DNA of 64,000 nucleotides from Phragmites australis (GCF_958298935.1 NC_084932.1:21369501-21433500), one strand, 5' to 3'. Shown: positions 23,743-35,881, numbered from the stretch's first letter. Program-made: numbers and translations. The notes: generated by a model from the sequence alone, not told the origin.

Positions 23743-25095
23743 AGTGCTGATGAGGAGATGGGTCGAAGCCTAGGAAAGGTGCCCTGGAGGTGGACGATAA
23801 AAAATAATTAATTTTGTTTGTGTTGTAATATTTATATTATCGAGCACTAATCAAACAAGAATTTTAAAAAAATAACACACAAGGCACAAGATGTAGAAAT
23901 ATAATCTATGATCTATATAGTATTGATGGTTGCAACTTATCTAAAAAATAATTAAAATCCGTCTGTAATATCAAAACTATAAACATGATTTAACAGAGTA
24001 ACATGTATAACTGTGTCTAGTACTATGCTAACCGTATATACATACAACTTTTACATAGGGTGAAACATGCATGTCTACTATGATACTAATCGTCTTTACA
24101 TGCAGCAATCAAACGAGTCAAACCGTTTCTAGGGGTGTTCATAATCTCTATGTACCACATAGAAATGAGAGAAACCGTGCCTAGTAGGTGGTGATTGTCA
24201 AGTGCACGTCCGAGTGAGGGCATGGGTGTACAAATATACATCTAAATTTTTTTACCAAAAAGTAAGTATATACCATATTTTCCTTAGTCCTTTGCGCTCT
24301 TGTTGGAATTCTTAATTCCCTGTCTAATTTGTAGCACCATTTAATTCGGCAATTAGAGATTGTTTTCATAGTAGCTATTTTTCTTATTACCTAGATGATT
24401 TATTAGGAAGTAAATTAATATTAGTGTTTCCATATCCGTTGCTGACCTATTAGGGAGGTTATTAATATTAGTATTTCTATATCAGCTGTTGACCTATTTG
24501 GAACAACATAATGTATATTAAATAGCTGCAATATATATCTCAGGCATCATCTATATGTATACACCTTTCTGAGCAATATGATTCATTGCAGGTTAATCCC
24601 AAATTACATGCCTTCACCCTTTTCGCACTACCATAGACAGGCACAACTCCTAGTGGCCTAAGCGGCCAATCCTAACCCGGCAACATTCAACAACCCCAGC
24701 CCAACGTGACAAGTCAACAATGCCTCTAGTGGCCCAATGTCCAATAGTGGACAACCAATGGCCAATCGGCTAATCCCCAATTGCCCTAATGTACAGCTAC
24801 GTCTCGGTGGCTTAACACCCAAATGCACGCACAAGATTGAGGGCAACGGCACTGAGCCTAGCGGCGACGCTAGCACAGAAGGGAGAGACGAAGGGAGTGC
24901 GGTGGGGTGTTGCAACGACAGTGCGATTTTTTTTAATAATGTACACCCATTGTTAAAATGCTACTTCGGCCACTATGATTGTCTCTACATGCAACGTTGA
25001 GACAGAGCAAACCATGCCTAGTAGAGTATTGATCGTCTCTACACATTTAGCATCGAGACGGGGCAAATCGTGTCTAGAAGGTTGCTAACCTTCGC
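23743..25095. other. AT-rich intergenic DNA with dispersed motif
   Basis: Between the TPD1-like genes. The motif 'gagacrgggcaaaccrtgcctagtag' recurs in variants near 24060-24190 and 24990-25080, in the manner of CACTA subterminal repeats (compare atgtctactatgatactaatcg), so a degraded non-autonomous element is likely. No termini were identified and there is no coding signal. Confidence 0.35.
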
Positions 25096-25436
25096 TAGAC
25101 CTGTTCAAAGGCTGGGCCGGGTCGAGTTTCAAGTCGGGCTTTGAAAAGCGCAACGGGAAAACCACAAGCCTAAGTCTGACGTCAAGCTAGTTTTCTAGGC
25201 CTGAGCTTGATCTAACAGTAGGTTTTTCGGGGCAAGGCTCTGGCTTTTTTGAGATTTCTTAGGTGTTTTTGGGCTTTTTTGAGTTTCAGATCTATTTTTG
25301 AAGCCTGAGCCTAGCCCAAGAAAATGTGCGGGCTGTAAAGTTAAGCCCGAGCACAGCTTGTGCACTGGTCGGGTCAAGCTTTTTTGGGCCAGGTCAGGTC
25401 GGGTTTATCAGGCCAGGCTGCTCATGAACAGGCTTA
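25096..25436. mobile_element. hAT-type MITE, 341 bp
   Basis: Flanked by accttcgc (25088-25095) and acctccgc (25437-25444), an 8-bp duplication with one mismatch. Its ends TAGACCTGTTCA and, on the other strand, TAAGCCTGTTCA are inverted repeats. The interior is full of gggccgggtcgg-like strings seen in this type of grass hAT MITE. Confidence 0.8.
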
Positions 25437-25444
25437 ACCTCCGC

Positions 25445-26170
25445 ACATGTTTGTCTGTATGTACATGTTTAATTTCATATTTTATATTTCAAACTTGACA
25501 TGGACAACTTCAAAATAGAGACGAGCGTTGGTGTATCTAGCAATTTGATTCGAAATTAGAGTTCATAACGTACCAGCAGTTTTGGTCATATCAAAGGACC
25601 ATCTCTCGCTAAGGGACACGACTTTCAAAACCATGTCAATGTGTTTGAGACGGGAGGAATGGCAATGACTATGATACGGGTGCAAAGTGCAGTATCAACA
25701 AAACCTTCCCATCAGTTCGAATTTAAATAATGAATATAATCAGGGAAAACTGGAATCATCACATTTGCTTGAGGCTAGAAATCGAAAACAATAATGAGTA
25801 AAATGTAAAGATCAATGAGACGTATTTGGTATTCATAGAATAAAGCGCGCTCTCTCTCTCTAGATATGAACATTTGTATTCATATATATTGTAGTGCAGG
25901 GGATGTTTTTTATAAATCAATAGTAATAGAAGAGGATCTCGAGTAAAAGGCCAAAAAAGATTATTCATGGTTAAATAAATCCTAAGAAGAGAGTGATGCA
26001 CTCGAAATTTTTAGGCAAAAGGTGACTTCTGAACCTAAATCTATTGGGACATAGTTAAGATTGACAAGTAACTATTTGATACTATCTACGGCGTAATGAA
26101 ACTCCGAAGCTAATAAAATTTAATGAACAACTCTCAGTAGGATCTACTCTTATACTTAAATAGAATAACA
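25445..26170. other. Intergenic, nothing recognised
   Basis: AT-rich, with a short (ct)n run near 25850-25861; no gene or element boundary identified. Confidence 0.4.
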
Positions 26171-26177
26171 AAGAAGA

Positions 26178-26680
26178 CTAGCCCGTGCAAATGCAGGGGC
26201 AAATTGATTAGTTTTCCACAACTTCATGGTCTTGCAAGTCCAGACGTACCCCTTCTTGGGTGCATCACAACACATGTCATCACAACACATGTCTAAACTA
26301 GATTTACACAGTGTAACCTCAGGTAGTATACACACAAATATTTTTGTCACTAAACACACACATGTATAATAATTTTACCCGGGCAAGAATCTCAAGAGAA
26401 GTAAGGACGCATGCCAAGTGTGAGACTTAAAACTCGGGTGGGCAGGATCCACGAGGATTTGTTGCCATGTTGACCTGGGCCAGGCCATGCTTAAACACCA
26501 GTACACCAGCAAAGCCCAAATGACCCCACATACCCGTCCTAAGGCTGGGTAGCGCAATGGCTAGCAAGATTTATTGCTTTGCATTAAAAAAAATTCCAAT
26601 ACCAAGTGGCCACATGTCAGTCCTAGCCTACCGCATATTTTCAAGAAATATCCTAACTTACTGTAAATTTTAATTGCGTG
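26178..26680. repeat. Dispersed repeat, second copy at 57359
   Basis: 26380-26640 matches 57395-57689 over about 290 bases (e.g. gttgacctgggccaggccat in both). The left edge carries a palindrome gcccgtgcaaatgcaggggc (26179-26198); read on the minus strand it is a short hairpin followed by CTAG then T, the form of a Helitron 3' terminus. The other Helitron end was not found, so the class is uncertain. Confidence 0.45.
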
Positions 26681-26938
26681 AGTTTTAGTAGGGAACCAGC
26701 TCAACCAATTTCTTGCTAAAACTAAGACGAGTCAGTCAGGATGCATGTCAGCGTAATACGGGAAGGTCCTAACGCTTCAGCGCTTTAGGAATGCAATAAC
26801 TCGAGTATAATCAATTGCCAAATCTGCAGCATTGGCTACGAGAAGAACATCATGAAATTACGCATTCATCTCCGGCATGTCAGGGCAGAGATGAAATTTT
26901 ATTCTTCTATTCATCTCATGATCCAATCCTCTCCTACT

Positions 26939-26950
26939 ATATATATAAGG
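26939..26950 (+). promoter_or_regulatory. TATA box of TPD1-like gene 2
   Basis: atatatataagg lies about 117 bases upstream of the ATG at 27067, giving a 5' UTR of roughly 85-90 bases. Confidence 0.6.
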
Positions 26951-27066
26951 CCAACCTCAGCACATTCTTCACTCCAAAAGCATACCAATCACATACATCA
27001 ACCAAGATAGGACCCGATACTTGCACATATATATAAGAGAACACAGAAGCAAGTTACGAGATCGAA

Positions 27067-27498
27067 ATGGCTTGGACAGCCAATGCCACCTTCCTGCTCG
27101 TCCTCGCCGCCCTAATTTGCTGCCATGCGCTAACGGGCAACGCACAGTTCACTACGGCCGGCTGTCAACTGTCCGACATCCACGTCTCGACGGTGCGGAC
27201 CGGGAATGTGGTCGGGGGCCAGCCGGAGTACCGGGTGACCATCGAGAACCGCTGCTCGTGCCCGCAGAACGGCGTCAGGGTACACTGCGCCGGCCTGCCC
27301 AGCACCGAGCCCGTGGATGAGAGCAAAATCCGCACGGAGGACGGCGGGGTCTGCCTCGTCAACGACGGCATGAACTTCTCCCGTGGATCGCCCGTGACGT
27401 TCACCTACGCGTGGAAGATGCCGCAGGAGTTCAAACCCGCCATGGCCGTGTCCCGGTGCGGATACCCACCGTCCTCGTCGAGAGATATCATGGGCTGA
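27067..27498 (+). CDS. TPD1-like small secreted cysteine-rich protein 2
   Basis: A single-exon frame of 143 codons. It has a signal peptide (residues 1-26, TFLLVLAALICCHA) and the same TPD1 pattern as its neighbour: GCQLSDIHVSTVRTG, GQPEYRVTIENRCSCPQ, VHCAGLPSTEPVDESKI, GVCLV and GSPVTFTYAWKMPQEF. Unlike gene 1 the last family cysteine (VSRC) is followed by 12 extra residues (GYPPSSSRDIMG), and the loop before RGSPVTF is longer. It is in tandem with gene 1 and with the split third copy, so the cluster grew by local duplication. As a family member it should be an apoplastic signal; its receptor and tissue cannot be inferred from sequence. It looks intact. Confidence 0.9.
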   Translation: MAWTANATFLLVLAALICCHALTGNAQFTTAGCQLSDIHVSTVRTGNVVGGQPEYRVTIENRCSCPQNGVRVHCAGLPSTEPVDESKIRTEDGGVCLVNDGMNFSRGSPVTFTYAWKMPQEFKPAMAVSRCGYPPSSSRDIMG

Positions 27499-27691
27499 TT
27501 TTTGTTTTTGTTTATCTGAGATAGAGGAATTAAACGATGAATACAGTGCTTGTCTCACTCCTTCGACATGCTTGATAGTTGCATTGTTATACATACCAGG
27601 AGGGAATAAAGTCTTTATTCGAGTCGATCGGTGAAACTTAACTTGTGAAGATGTTTTATAATATTTGGAAAACAAAGTTGATCCAATTTAG

Positions 27692-27801
27692 CCCCCGGAG
27701 TATTAGGTGACATCGACAACCAGTGCTCCTGCCCGCAGTCCGACGTCAACGTTCGCTGCCCGGGCAGCCAGTCCAGCGTCAAGCCCGTGGACGGGAGCAA
27801 G
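27692..27801 (+). pseudogene. TPD1-like gene 3, 5' fragment
   Basis: Starts abruptly at ccggagta (the PEY codons) with a frameshift, then reads GDIDNQCSCPQSDVNVRC and SVKPVDGSK, the middle of a TPD1-like protein. The signal peptide and first motif are missing. The reading stops at AAG (27799-27801), the target duplication of the CACTA element that begins at 27802; the gene resumes at 43843. Confidence 0.85.
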
Positions 27802-27814
27802 AACTGCTGCAGAA

Positions 27815-28020
27815 CAGGTGATCAGTGTCGGTTCAAAAATATGATCAGTATTGGTTTATGAACCGACACTGATTAATCGGCACTGATAGTCAGTGACTAT
27901 TAGTACTGGGTATGGAACCAGCACTGAAAATCACTATCAGTGCCGGTTAGTATTACCAACCGACACTGATATGAGTGCTATCAGTGCCGGTTGTTTGTTA
28001 CCAACCAACTCTGATAGGTG
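27815..28020. repeat. Left subterminal repeats of CACTA B
   Basis: Direct and inverted copies of atcagtgccggttn; the same unit occurs at the right end. Confidence 0.85.
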
Positions 28021-28312
28021 TTTCCTGCTTTTTTTTAAAAAAACGTGGCGGTTGCCGCCAGTACAGTGCCATTTTCAAATTTTGGATGTTGCCGGAAATA
28101 GACACGCATATATATCAAGTTTTATCACAGCATATATACACAAGCACATATAAATTTTATTTATTAAACATCAAGTCTCGTCACAATATATATACACCGC
28201 ATACTTATCAAGTTTCATTACAATAATCTTATGAAGTTTAAGATTTCTTGTGAATCAATGGGTCTGAACTCTGCCCTTTTTTATGGGTTGAAGGTAACGA
28301 GAAAGACGATCC
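28021..28312. other. CACTA B interior, left side
   Basis: AT-rich, no coding signal; ends at the gypsy insertion site gatcc (28308-28312). Confidence 0.5.
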
Positions 28313-29803
28313 TGTCGGTGTATCAGAAACCAGGGGTCCCTAAGTCCCGAGGACAGGCCGGCCGTCCGCCACGTGTCACCATCCCGCGAGGTCCCCCCTG
28401 CAGGATGAGGAAAATCTAAGTTTCGGGAGAAGGTGCTCGGGACCACAGCCTCTGGTTCTCGAGCACCCCAGTTCCCTTATGACCCGCAGAGTCCAAGTAC
28501 CGGGAAGAAAGTGCTCGGGGAGGTGCCCGCTCGCCCCGAGTACCATAGTCCCCCGATGGGCCGAACAAACAAGTGCTCGGGAGAGAGTGCTCGGGGCTGC
28601 GTGTGGCAGCCCCCGAGCACTCGGTTCCCCGAAGGTTCTACAGAAGTGCTCGGGAGAGAGTGCTCGGGGTTGCACGTGGCAGCCCCCGAGCACTCGGTTC
28701 CCCGAAGGTTCTACAGAAGTGCTCGGGAGAGAGTGCTCGGGGCTGCGCGTGGTAGCCCCTGAGCACTCGGTTCCCCGAAGGTTCTACGGAAGTGCTCGGG
28801 AGAGAGTGCTCGGAGCTGCACGTGGCAGCTCCCGAGCACCCGATTTCCCGAAGGTTCGCGCAAGATCACCCGACGCCCCGACGACCCGGAAGGACCCGTC
28901 AGGCGAGGTGTCAACCAGTCAAAGGTCCGAAGCCGTATTTAATGGGCATGCGCGGCCTGACATCCTGACATTCCCAACTGCCCACGCCGCAGTGTCAGTC
29001 CCTGCCATGCTTTGGCAGAGGGGCGTGGGTCCATTAACTGCACGGGTCCCGTCCCGTATCATCCGGGGTATCTCGGGATAACGTTGCCAGGATCAAAGCG
29101 TTCCGCCTGCCACCCTGCCCTGGCAGAAGAACAAGACAGGGTGGACGCGCCGGGTGCCTCTGTGGCCGCCCGGTGGGCCCTCTCAACGGCGCCAGGACGT
29201 CCACAATGACGGGTGGTCAGATGCGCGCTACGTTTTTCCACCGCCCCTGTCGCTTCGCCCAGAGGGAATGATGACGCCTTTCTCCGTGGTGTCTTGGAAC
29301 TTGCGCCCCCTCTTTCCCATTTGGGGTAAGTCATGATCGGCGAGTGTATAAAAGGAAAGGATCAACCTGGATCAAAGAAAAAAAGAGAAGGAGGAAGAGG
29401 AAGCAATCTCTCCAAAAAAGAGGCTATCACCCCTGAAGCTCCCCTGAAGCATCCGAAGAACACCACAAGCGATCTCGAGTAGAGCTAGAGAAAGGGAGCC
29501 TCAAGCTCTCTTCTAGACAATACACCCTTGTAACCAGATACATCCTTGAAGGATTCCCTTCAAGGAAGGATATTGCATCCACACAGGAGTAGGGTATTAC
29601 GCCCCCGTGCGGCCCGAACCTGTCTAAACTCCGGTGCATTTATTTCTCTTCGCACTAGGTCGATCATCCCCCACCACCGGCCGTTGCATTTATTTCCACT
29701 TCCATTTATTTCTCCGACGAACTCGTTCAGGATCATCCCCCCCGGCCGAATCTTTAAAAAGGGGTCTCTCGGGATCCCTGCGACAGGAGTTCATCCTCCG
29801 ACA
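28313..29803 (+). repeat. 5' LTR of the gypsy element
   Basis: 1491 bp, TG...CA. It includes the 73-bp repeat array near its left end and a TATA-like gtataaaagg near 29345-29355. Internal sequence begins at 29804 with gcgggcgcgccaggtagg, where the primer-binding site should be; I cannot name the tRNA. Confidence 0.93.
28573..28864 (+). repeat. 73-bp hairpin repeats, four units, in 5' LTR
   Basis: Units start at 28573, 28646, 28719 and 28792. Each contains arms gtgctcggggctgc and gcagcccccgagcac around a short loop, so transcripts would fold into four consecutive strong hairpins. The same array is in the 3' LTR. Confidence 0.9.
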
Positions 29804-29868
29804 GCGGGCGCGCCAGGTAGGGGGGAATATCCCTGAATTTGTTCGTTTGCTTTCTTCCACAGGAAAAG

Positions 29869-32229
29869 ATGGCCGACGGGCACCGTCTCCAGCGTTCCGG
29901 CTCCACTTCCAGTGACGGAGTGCTGCCCGACGCCCAAGAGGCCCTAGTCGCTGCTGCGTTCCAGCAGCAGTCACTATCCACGCGCGCAGTTTTTCCCTCC
30001 CAAGGGGACCAAGGTGCTGGGCCCAGCAGGGCCGCCGCCGCCGCTGCTGATGCACTCTCCGACCCCCAGCAGGAGGTCGAGACCCTGGCCGCCAGGTCCG
30101 CCTCTGGACAGTGCCGGGTGCCGCTTCGGCGCAGACTCGCCTTTAGCGAGGCCAGCCAGGGGAGCGCGCTGCTTGCAGCGCATGCTCTCCTCAGGCACCC
30201 GCCCGTCCAGGCCACGCCGAACACTCCGGAAGGCCAGTGGATCCAGGATGTCGTCGCCTTGGTCGGCACTACTCGCCGCCAGGTGCTGGCCGGGAGTCCT
30301 CGCACCATCACTCAGCGTGGCGCCGCCAGAACCGACTCCTAAATGGGCAACGTCCGCACGGGCCGGGGGGCCTCCAGGCGGAGTGCCGCCCCCCTGGCCG
30401 TGTCCGAAGCCCGGGACCTCCGCTTGCGTCTTAACGAGCGGAGGGGCCACGAGGACGCCCGTGTCACTCTCGAGCGCCAGCGGGAAACACGGCAGGAGGC
30501 CGAGGCAGAGGACCAGGCTTCCTCTTTCCCGGCCCACGATCACCGGGAATCCCCGGCTCACCGGCATTCACCACCCAGCGCACCCGCCCGCGCCCCGGGG
30601 TACGGCACCGGTTGCCGTGCTTTTATCGCTGAGCTCCGTCGGGTCAAGTGGCCCTCCAAGTTTCGCCTTGAGCTGCCGGAGAAGTACGACGGGTCCATCG
30701 ACCCCATCGAGTTCCTCCAGATCTACACTACGGCCGTTCAAGCGGCCGGAGGCAGCGAAAAGGTGATGGCAAATTATTTTCATGTTGCCTTGAGGGGCTC
30801 TGCCCGTTCCTGGCATATGAACTTACCCCCGGGGTCTATTAGCTCCTGGGATGACCTCTGCCACCAGTTTGTGGCCAACTTTCAGGGCACATTCACGCGC
30901 CCTGGCTTGGAGTGCGACCTCCACGCCGTCAAGCAACAGGAGGGGGAGACACTGCGGCGCTTTATACAGCGTTTCAGCCAGGTCCGCAACACCATCCCAC
31001 GGGTGGCCCCCCACGCTGTTATCGTCGCTTTCCGGCAGGGCGTCCGCGACGAGCGGATGCTCGAAAAGCTAGGTACGCACGAGATCGAGACCACTGCGGA
31101 GCTCTTCGCACTGGCCGATAAGTGCGCCAAGGCTGCGGAGGCCAGGGCGTGGCATGCTCCCCGCCCCGCCGCCGACCAGCCAAGTTCTTCCCGCTCCGAC
31201 AAGCGGGAAAAGAAGAAGAGAAGGAAACGCGAGGCCGCTCCTATCGAGCCGGCCCAGGGCCCCGCCCATAGGCCGGCTCAAGAGCCCGACCGCCGGCAAG
31301 AGCGCCGGGCGGGCACCGATAGACGGCCCGCACCCGCAAGGACCCCTGCCAGGGCCCCTCCTCGGGCCCCCGTGCCCACAAGGGCCCCAGCACCAGCTAG
31401 GGCACTGGCTCCTGCAAGAGCCTCGGCCCCCGGCCGGGCTCCTGCTCCAGCGAGGGTCCCCGCTCCCGCGGGGCCTGAGCCAGGCAAATGGTGCCCCATA
31501 CACCAGACCAGATGGCACGACCTCACGGAGTGTCGTACGGTCAAAGGACTCATCGAGCAGTGCCAGAGGGAGCGCGACGAGTCCCGCGGGGGAGGCGATG
31601 CTGAGGTCGCCCCCGACAACGCCGAGCTCGATTTCCAGGAGCTCGAGCATGCCGTCTCCTTCACGCCTTCCTCGCGCCGTGGCATCAAGGTCCTGCGATG
31701 CGAGGTGTGCTTAGTAACCCCAAGCGAGGAGGCCTCTAGGCCCCTAAGGTGGTCGGACGCCCCGATCACGTTCAGCATGGCCGATCACCCCGCGAGTACT
31801 GCAGCCGTGGGGCGACTACCCCTGGTGGTGTCCCCCACTGTCTGCAATGTTAAGGTCGGTAGAGTGCTGATCGACGGCGGTGCAGGCCTCAACCTCCTCT
31901 CCAAGGAGGCCTTTGAGAAGCTGCAGGTGTCCTCTAGGCGCCTAAGGCCGTCGCTCCCCTTCTGCGGAGTGACCCGCGGGCACTCCCTGCCCCTCGGGCA
32001 GGTCGAGCTGCCCGTGACCTTCGGGAGTCGGGACAACTTCCGCACGGAATGCGTCCTCTTCGACGTCGCGGAGCTCCCCCTCCCCTACAACGCCATCCTC
32101 GGGCATCCGGTGCTCGCCAAGTTCATGATGGCCGTGCACTACGCATATCTCACGGTTAAGATGCCGGGCCCCGCGGGCCCCATCTCCGTGATCGCCGACT
32201 CCGGTGGCGCCGTCTCCTGCGCTGAGTAG
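29869..32229 (+). pseudogene. gypsy gag and protease region
   Basis: ATG at 29869; the frame runs to 32229 with an in-frame TAA at 30340-30342 immediately before another ATG. The N-terminal third is Ala/Arg-rich. A retrotransposon gag domain follows (about 30640-31160: LPEKYDGSIDPIEFLQIY ... RSWHMNLPPGSISSWDDL). Then come a basic stretch, a low-complexity Pro-Ala-Arg tract (31320-31490) and a Cys/His motif CPIHQTRWHDLTEC. The protease domain (about 31690-32220) has LIDGGAGLNLL, DGG instead of the usual DSG/DTG, and the ILGHPVLAKF motif. The region ends with TAG 32227-32229. Gag forms the particle and the protease matures it; the early TAA prevents full-length Gag. Confidence 0.88.
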
Positions 32230-35200
32230 TCATACATGGCTCTGGTTTTAGCACAGGCCGAGGTCGAAGGCTGCGCAGGGGGCCCGGGACCCTCTTCATC
32301 CAAACCCCGACTCGCCGCTGACACCTCTGTTCCAACGAAGGAGGTCGTGGTGGGCGAAGGCGCTACCCAGGTCGTCCGGATCGGTGGTGACCTGGGCAGC
32401 AAATAGGAAAGCGCGCTCGTCGCCTTCCTCCGGGCTAACGCAGACGTGTTTGCCTGGCAACCGTCCGACATGCTCGGGATCCCTAGGGAGGTGGTCGAGC
32501 ATCACTTGGCGGTGTGCCCAGACGCCCGCCCAGTGAAGCAGAAGGTCCGGCGGCAGGCGCCTGAGCGCCAGGAGTTTATCCAAGAGCAGGTCAGCAAGCT
32601 CCTCGACGCCGGATTTATCCAAGAGGTCCTCCACCCCGACTGGCTGGCAAACCCAGTCATCGTCCCGAAGGCCAACGGCAAGCTCTGCATGTGCGTGGAC
32701 TACACCGACTTAAATAAGGCTTGCCCTAAAGATCCCTTCCCCTTACCTCGCATTGATCAAATTGTAGATGCAACTGCGGGATGTGATCTTTTATGCTTTT
32801 TAGATGCAAACTCTGGATATCACCAGATTCGCATGGCCGTAGGGGACGAGGAAAAAACTGCTTTTACCACTCCGGTGGGGACTTATTGCTATATGTCAAT
32901 GCCTTTTGGCCTGCGCAACGCTGGATCCTCCTTCCAGCGCGCTATTCGTATTACCCTTGATTCACAGGTTGGCCGCAATGTCGAGGCTTACATCGACGAT
33001 CTCGTGGTCAAAACCCGAGACCGCGCCACCCTACTCGAGGACCTTGCCGAGACTTTCAACAGTCTTCGCACTACCCGCCTCAAGCTCAACCCCGAGAAGT
33101 GTGTCTTCGGGGTGCCGGTGGGCAAGCTCCTCGGTTTCTTGGTTTCTGGCCGAGGAATCGAGGCCAATCCAGAGAAGATCCGGGCCATCGAGCAGATGCG
33201 ACCCCCGGCTCGACTCAAAGAGGTCCAGCGTCTCGCCGGCTGCATGGCGGCCCTCGGGCGCTTCATCTCCAAGCTCGGGGAGCGAGGGCTTCCCCCTCTT
33301 CAAGCTTCTGAAGAAGACCGGTCATTTCGACTGGACGCCGGAGGCCGAGCAGGCCTTCCGTGATCTGAAGAAGTACATCACCTCGCCACCTGTGCTGGTG
33401 GCTCCCTCCAAAGGTGAGCCCCTACTGCTCTACGTTTCGGCCACTCCTCAGGTCGTGAGCATGGTGCTGGTGGTGGAGCGTGACGAGTGCGTGGGGCCAG
33501 GTGCTAGGTCCCAGCTCCCAGTGGCCCCCGAGCGCTCGCACATCCTCGCTGCTTCCCCTGAGCGAGTGGTTGAGCCCGAGCACTCACCCGTCCTCGCGGT
33601 TCCCCCTGAGCGAGGGGTCGAGCCCGAGCACACTGCTCCTCCCGATCAGGGAGTCGAGCCCGAGTATCCGGTCAGCCCCAACCATGCCGCCGAGCCTGGG
33701 GGCTGCAGCAGCCCCCCGGGTAAAGACGCCGTCCGGGTCCGCCGGGTACAGCGACCGGTGTACTTCGTCAGTGAAGTCCTCCGGGAAGCCAAGACGAGAT
33801 ATCCCCAGGCTCAGAAGCTGCTCTACGCCGTGCTCGTCGCTTCCCGGAAGCTGCGCCACTACTTCCAGGCGCACAAGGTCTCGGTGGTTACCACGTATCC
33901 ACTGGGACCCATTCTCCAGAACCGGGAAGGCACCGGGCGTGTTGTCAAGTGGGCAGTGGAGCTGACGGAATTCGACCTGCACTTTGTTTGTTGCCAGGCG
34001 ATCAAAAGCCAGGCGCTCTCCGACTTCGTGGCAGAGTGGACACCCGTCCCCAACATCGTTCCAGAAGAGATCTCTGCCTATCCCGGGCACGACGCGCCCG
34101 GGTACTGGGTCATGCACTTCGACGGCTCCCTCTCGCTGAAAGGCGCAGGGGCCGGAGTGGTTCTCACCTCCCCAACGGGTGAAGAGCTCCGGTACGTCGT
34201 GCAGTTGCAGTTCCGCGTGTCCAACAACATGACGGAATATGAAGGTCTCATCGCCGGCCTCCGAGCTGCGGTGGGGCTCGGGATTCGTCGCCTCCTGGTC
34301 AAAGGGGACTCCCAACTGGTGGTCAACCAGGTATCCAAGGAGTACCAGTGCACGGATCCTCAAATGGCGGCGTACGTGGCTGCGGTCAGGAAGCTGGAGA
34401 GGCGTTTCGATGGCCTGGAGTTGTGGCACATCCCTCGCCGCGACAACATTCTGGCTGATGAGCTCTCCCGCCTGGCCTCCTCCCGTGCGCGCGTCCCTGC
34501 CGGAGTCTTTGAAGAAAGACTCGCACAGCCTTCTGTCCTGCCTACCGAACAGGACGAAGGGGAAACCTCGAACTCAATTCAGGGGACCCCGGCAGTGCCC
34601 TCAGTTGGAAGCCCCGTCAGGGCGCCGCCGTCCGGCGAGTGCGCTGCATTCGCCGAATGTTCTCAAGATGCCTCGTGGATGTCTGACATCCGAGGGTACT
34701 TGAAGGAAAAGTTCCTTCCCGGGGATGAGGCGTCTGCCGAAAGAGTTGCTCGGCAGTCCAGACGCTATGCTATAGTAGATAGGGATCTCTACCGGCGTAG
34801 CGCAGGAGGTATCCTCCTGAAATGCATCTCCCGGGTAGAAGGCGGCGATCTTCTCGCTGAGATCCACGAGGGCGAGTGCGGTGGCCATTCATCGTTCCGC
34901 ACGCTGGTCGGGAAGGCCTTCCGGCAAGGTTTCTACTGGCCTACAGCTCTCTAGGATGCTTCCGAGCTGGTTCGGCGCTGCAGGGCGTGCCAGTTCCACG
35001 CAAAGCAGATTCACCAGCCAGCTTAGGCTCTTCATACCATCCCCCTGTCATGGCCTTTCGCGGTCTGGGGGTTGGACATTCTGGGTCCATTCCCCTGAGC
35101 AATCGGGGGCTATGCGTACCTATATGTCGCCATCGACAAGTTCATCAAGTGGCCGGAGGCGGTCCTAGTCATCAAAGTGACCAAAAACACGGCGCTCCAG

Positions 35201-35881
35201 TTTATCCGCGGTATCACCAGTCGCTTTGGCACCCAGTTCACGAGTGCCCTGTTCGGGGACTATTGCGAAGACCTCGGCATCAAGCTCTGCTTCGCCTCCG
35301 TCGCTCATCCTCGGAGTAACGGGCAAGTCGAGCGCGCCAACGCGGAGATACTAAAGGGCCTCAAAACCCGGACCTATAACGTGCTCACCAAGCATGGGAA
35401 GGGATGGGTGGACGAGCTGCCCGCCGTGCTATGGGCTAATCGGACCACGCCAAGCCGCGCCACCAGGGAGACTCTGTTCTTCCTCGTCTACGGCGCTGAG
35501 GGGGTTCTCCCCTCCGAGCTCACTCTAGGCTCCCCTCGGGTGCATGCATATTCTGAGGGTGAGCAGGAGCAGCAAAGGCGCGACGACGTTGACTACCTGG
35601 AAGAGCGCCGGCGGCGTGCCACCGTCCGGGCGGCTCGGTACCAGCAGAGTCTTCGGCGATATCATCTGCGCCATGTCCGGGCCTGATCTCTCGAGGTGGG
35701 GGACCTAGTTCTCCGACGCGTCCAGTCACGCGAAGGAAAGAATAAGCTGTCCCCTATGTGGGAAGGTCCCTTCACCATGATCGGGGTCCCGCGAGAAGGT
35801 TCTTTCAGGTTGGCGGCAGAGGATGGGCAGCCGCTCCCGAACCCGTGGAACATCGAGCACCTACGCAGGTTCTACCCGTAG
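32230..35881 (+). pseudogene. gypsy pol: RT, two RNase H, integrase
   Basis: It continues the gag frame after a TAG (32404-32406 is another). The RT core (32470-33290) has [32 protein letters not shown] and the catalytic YIDD (YIDDLVV). One extra C in a C-run near 33293 shifts the frame. The first RNase H follows (33340-34040; [15 protein letters not shown]), with a Pro-rich spacer near 33480-33720. The second RNase H (34100-34480) keeps its acidic residues: [26 protein letters not shown]. Integrase (about 34700-35700) has the zinc motif remnants, a GLDILGPFP start and HPRSNGQVERANAEIL, but the usual TDxGTQF reads TSRFGTQF, losing the middle catalytic Asp. Stops at 34952, 35024, 35096 and 35684 interrupt it; similarity ends at TAG 35881. 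Not autonomous. Confidence 0.88.

Noticed and set aside
23980..25080. A complete CACTA element between the TPD1-like genes
   Set aside because: Repeated motifs look subterminal, but no paired termini or target duplication could be found.
28573..28864. Regular 73-bp repeats that could suggest a CRISPR-like array
   Set aside because: The units are contiguous without unique spacers, lie inside a plant LTR and recur in the other LTR; they are LTR tandem repeats.
28376..29081. Ser/Pro/Arg-rich open frames in the LTR (also 41357-42045)
   Set aside because: They follow the 73-bp repeats in both LTRs and are repeat translations, not genes.
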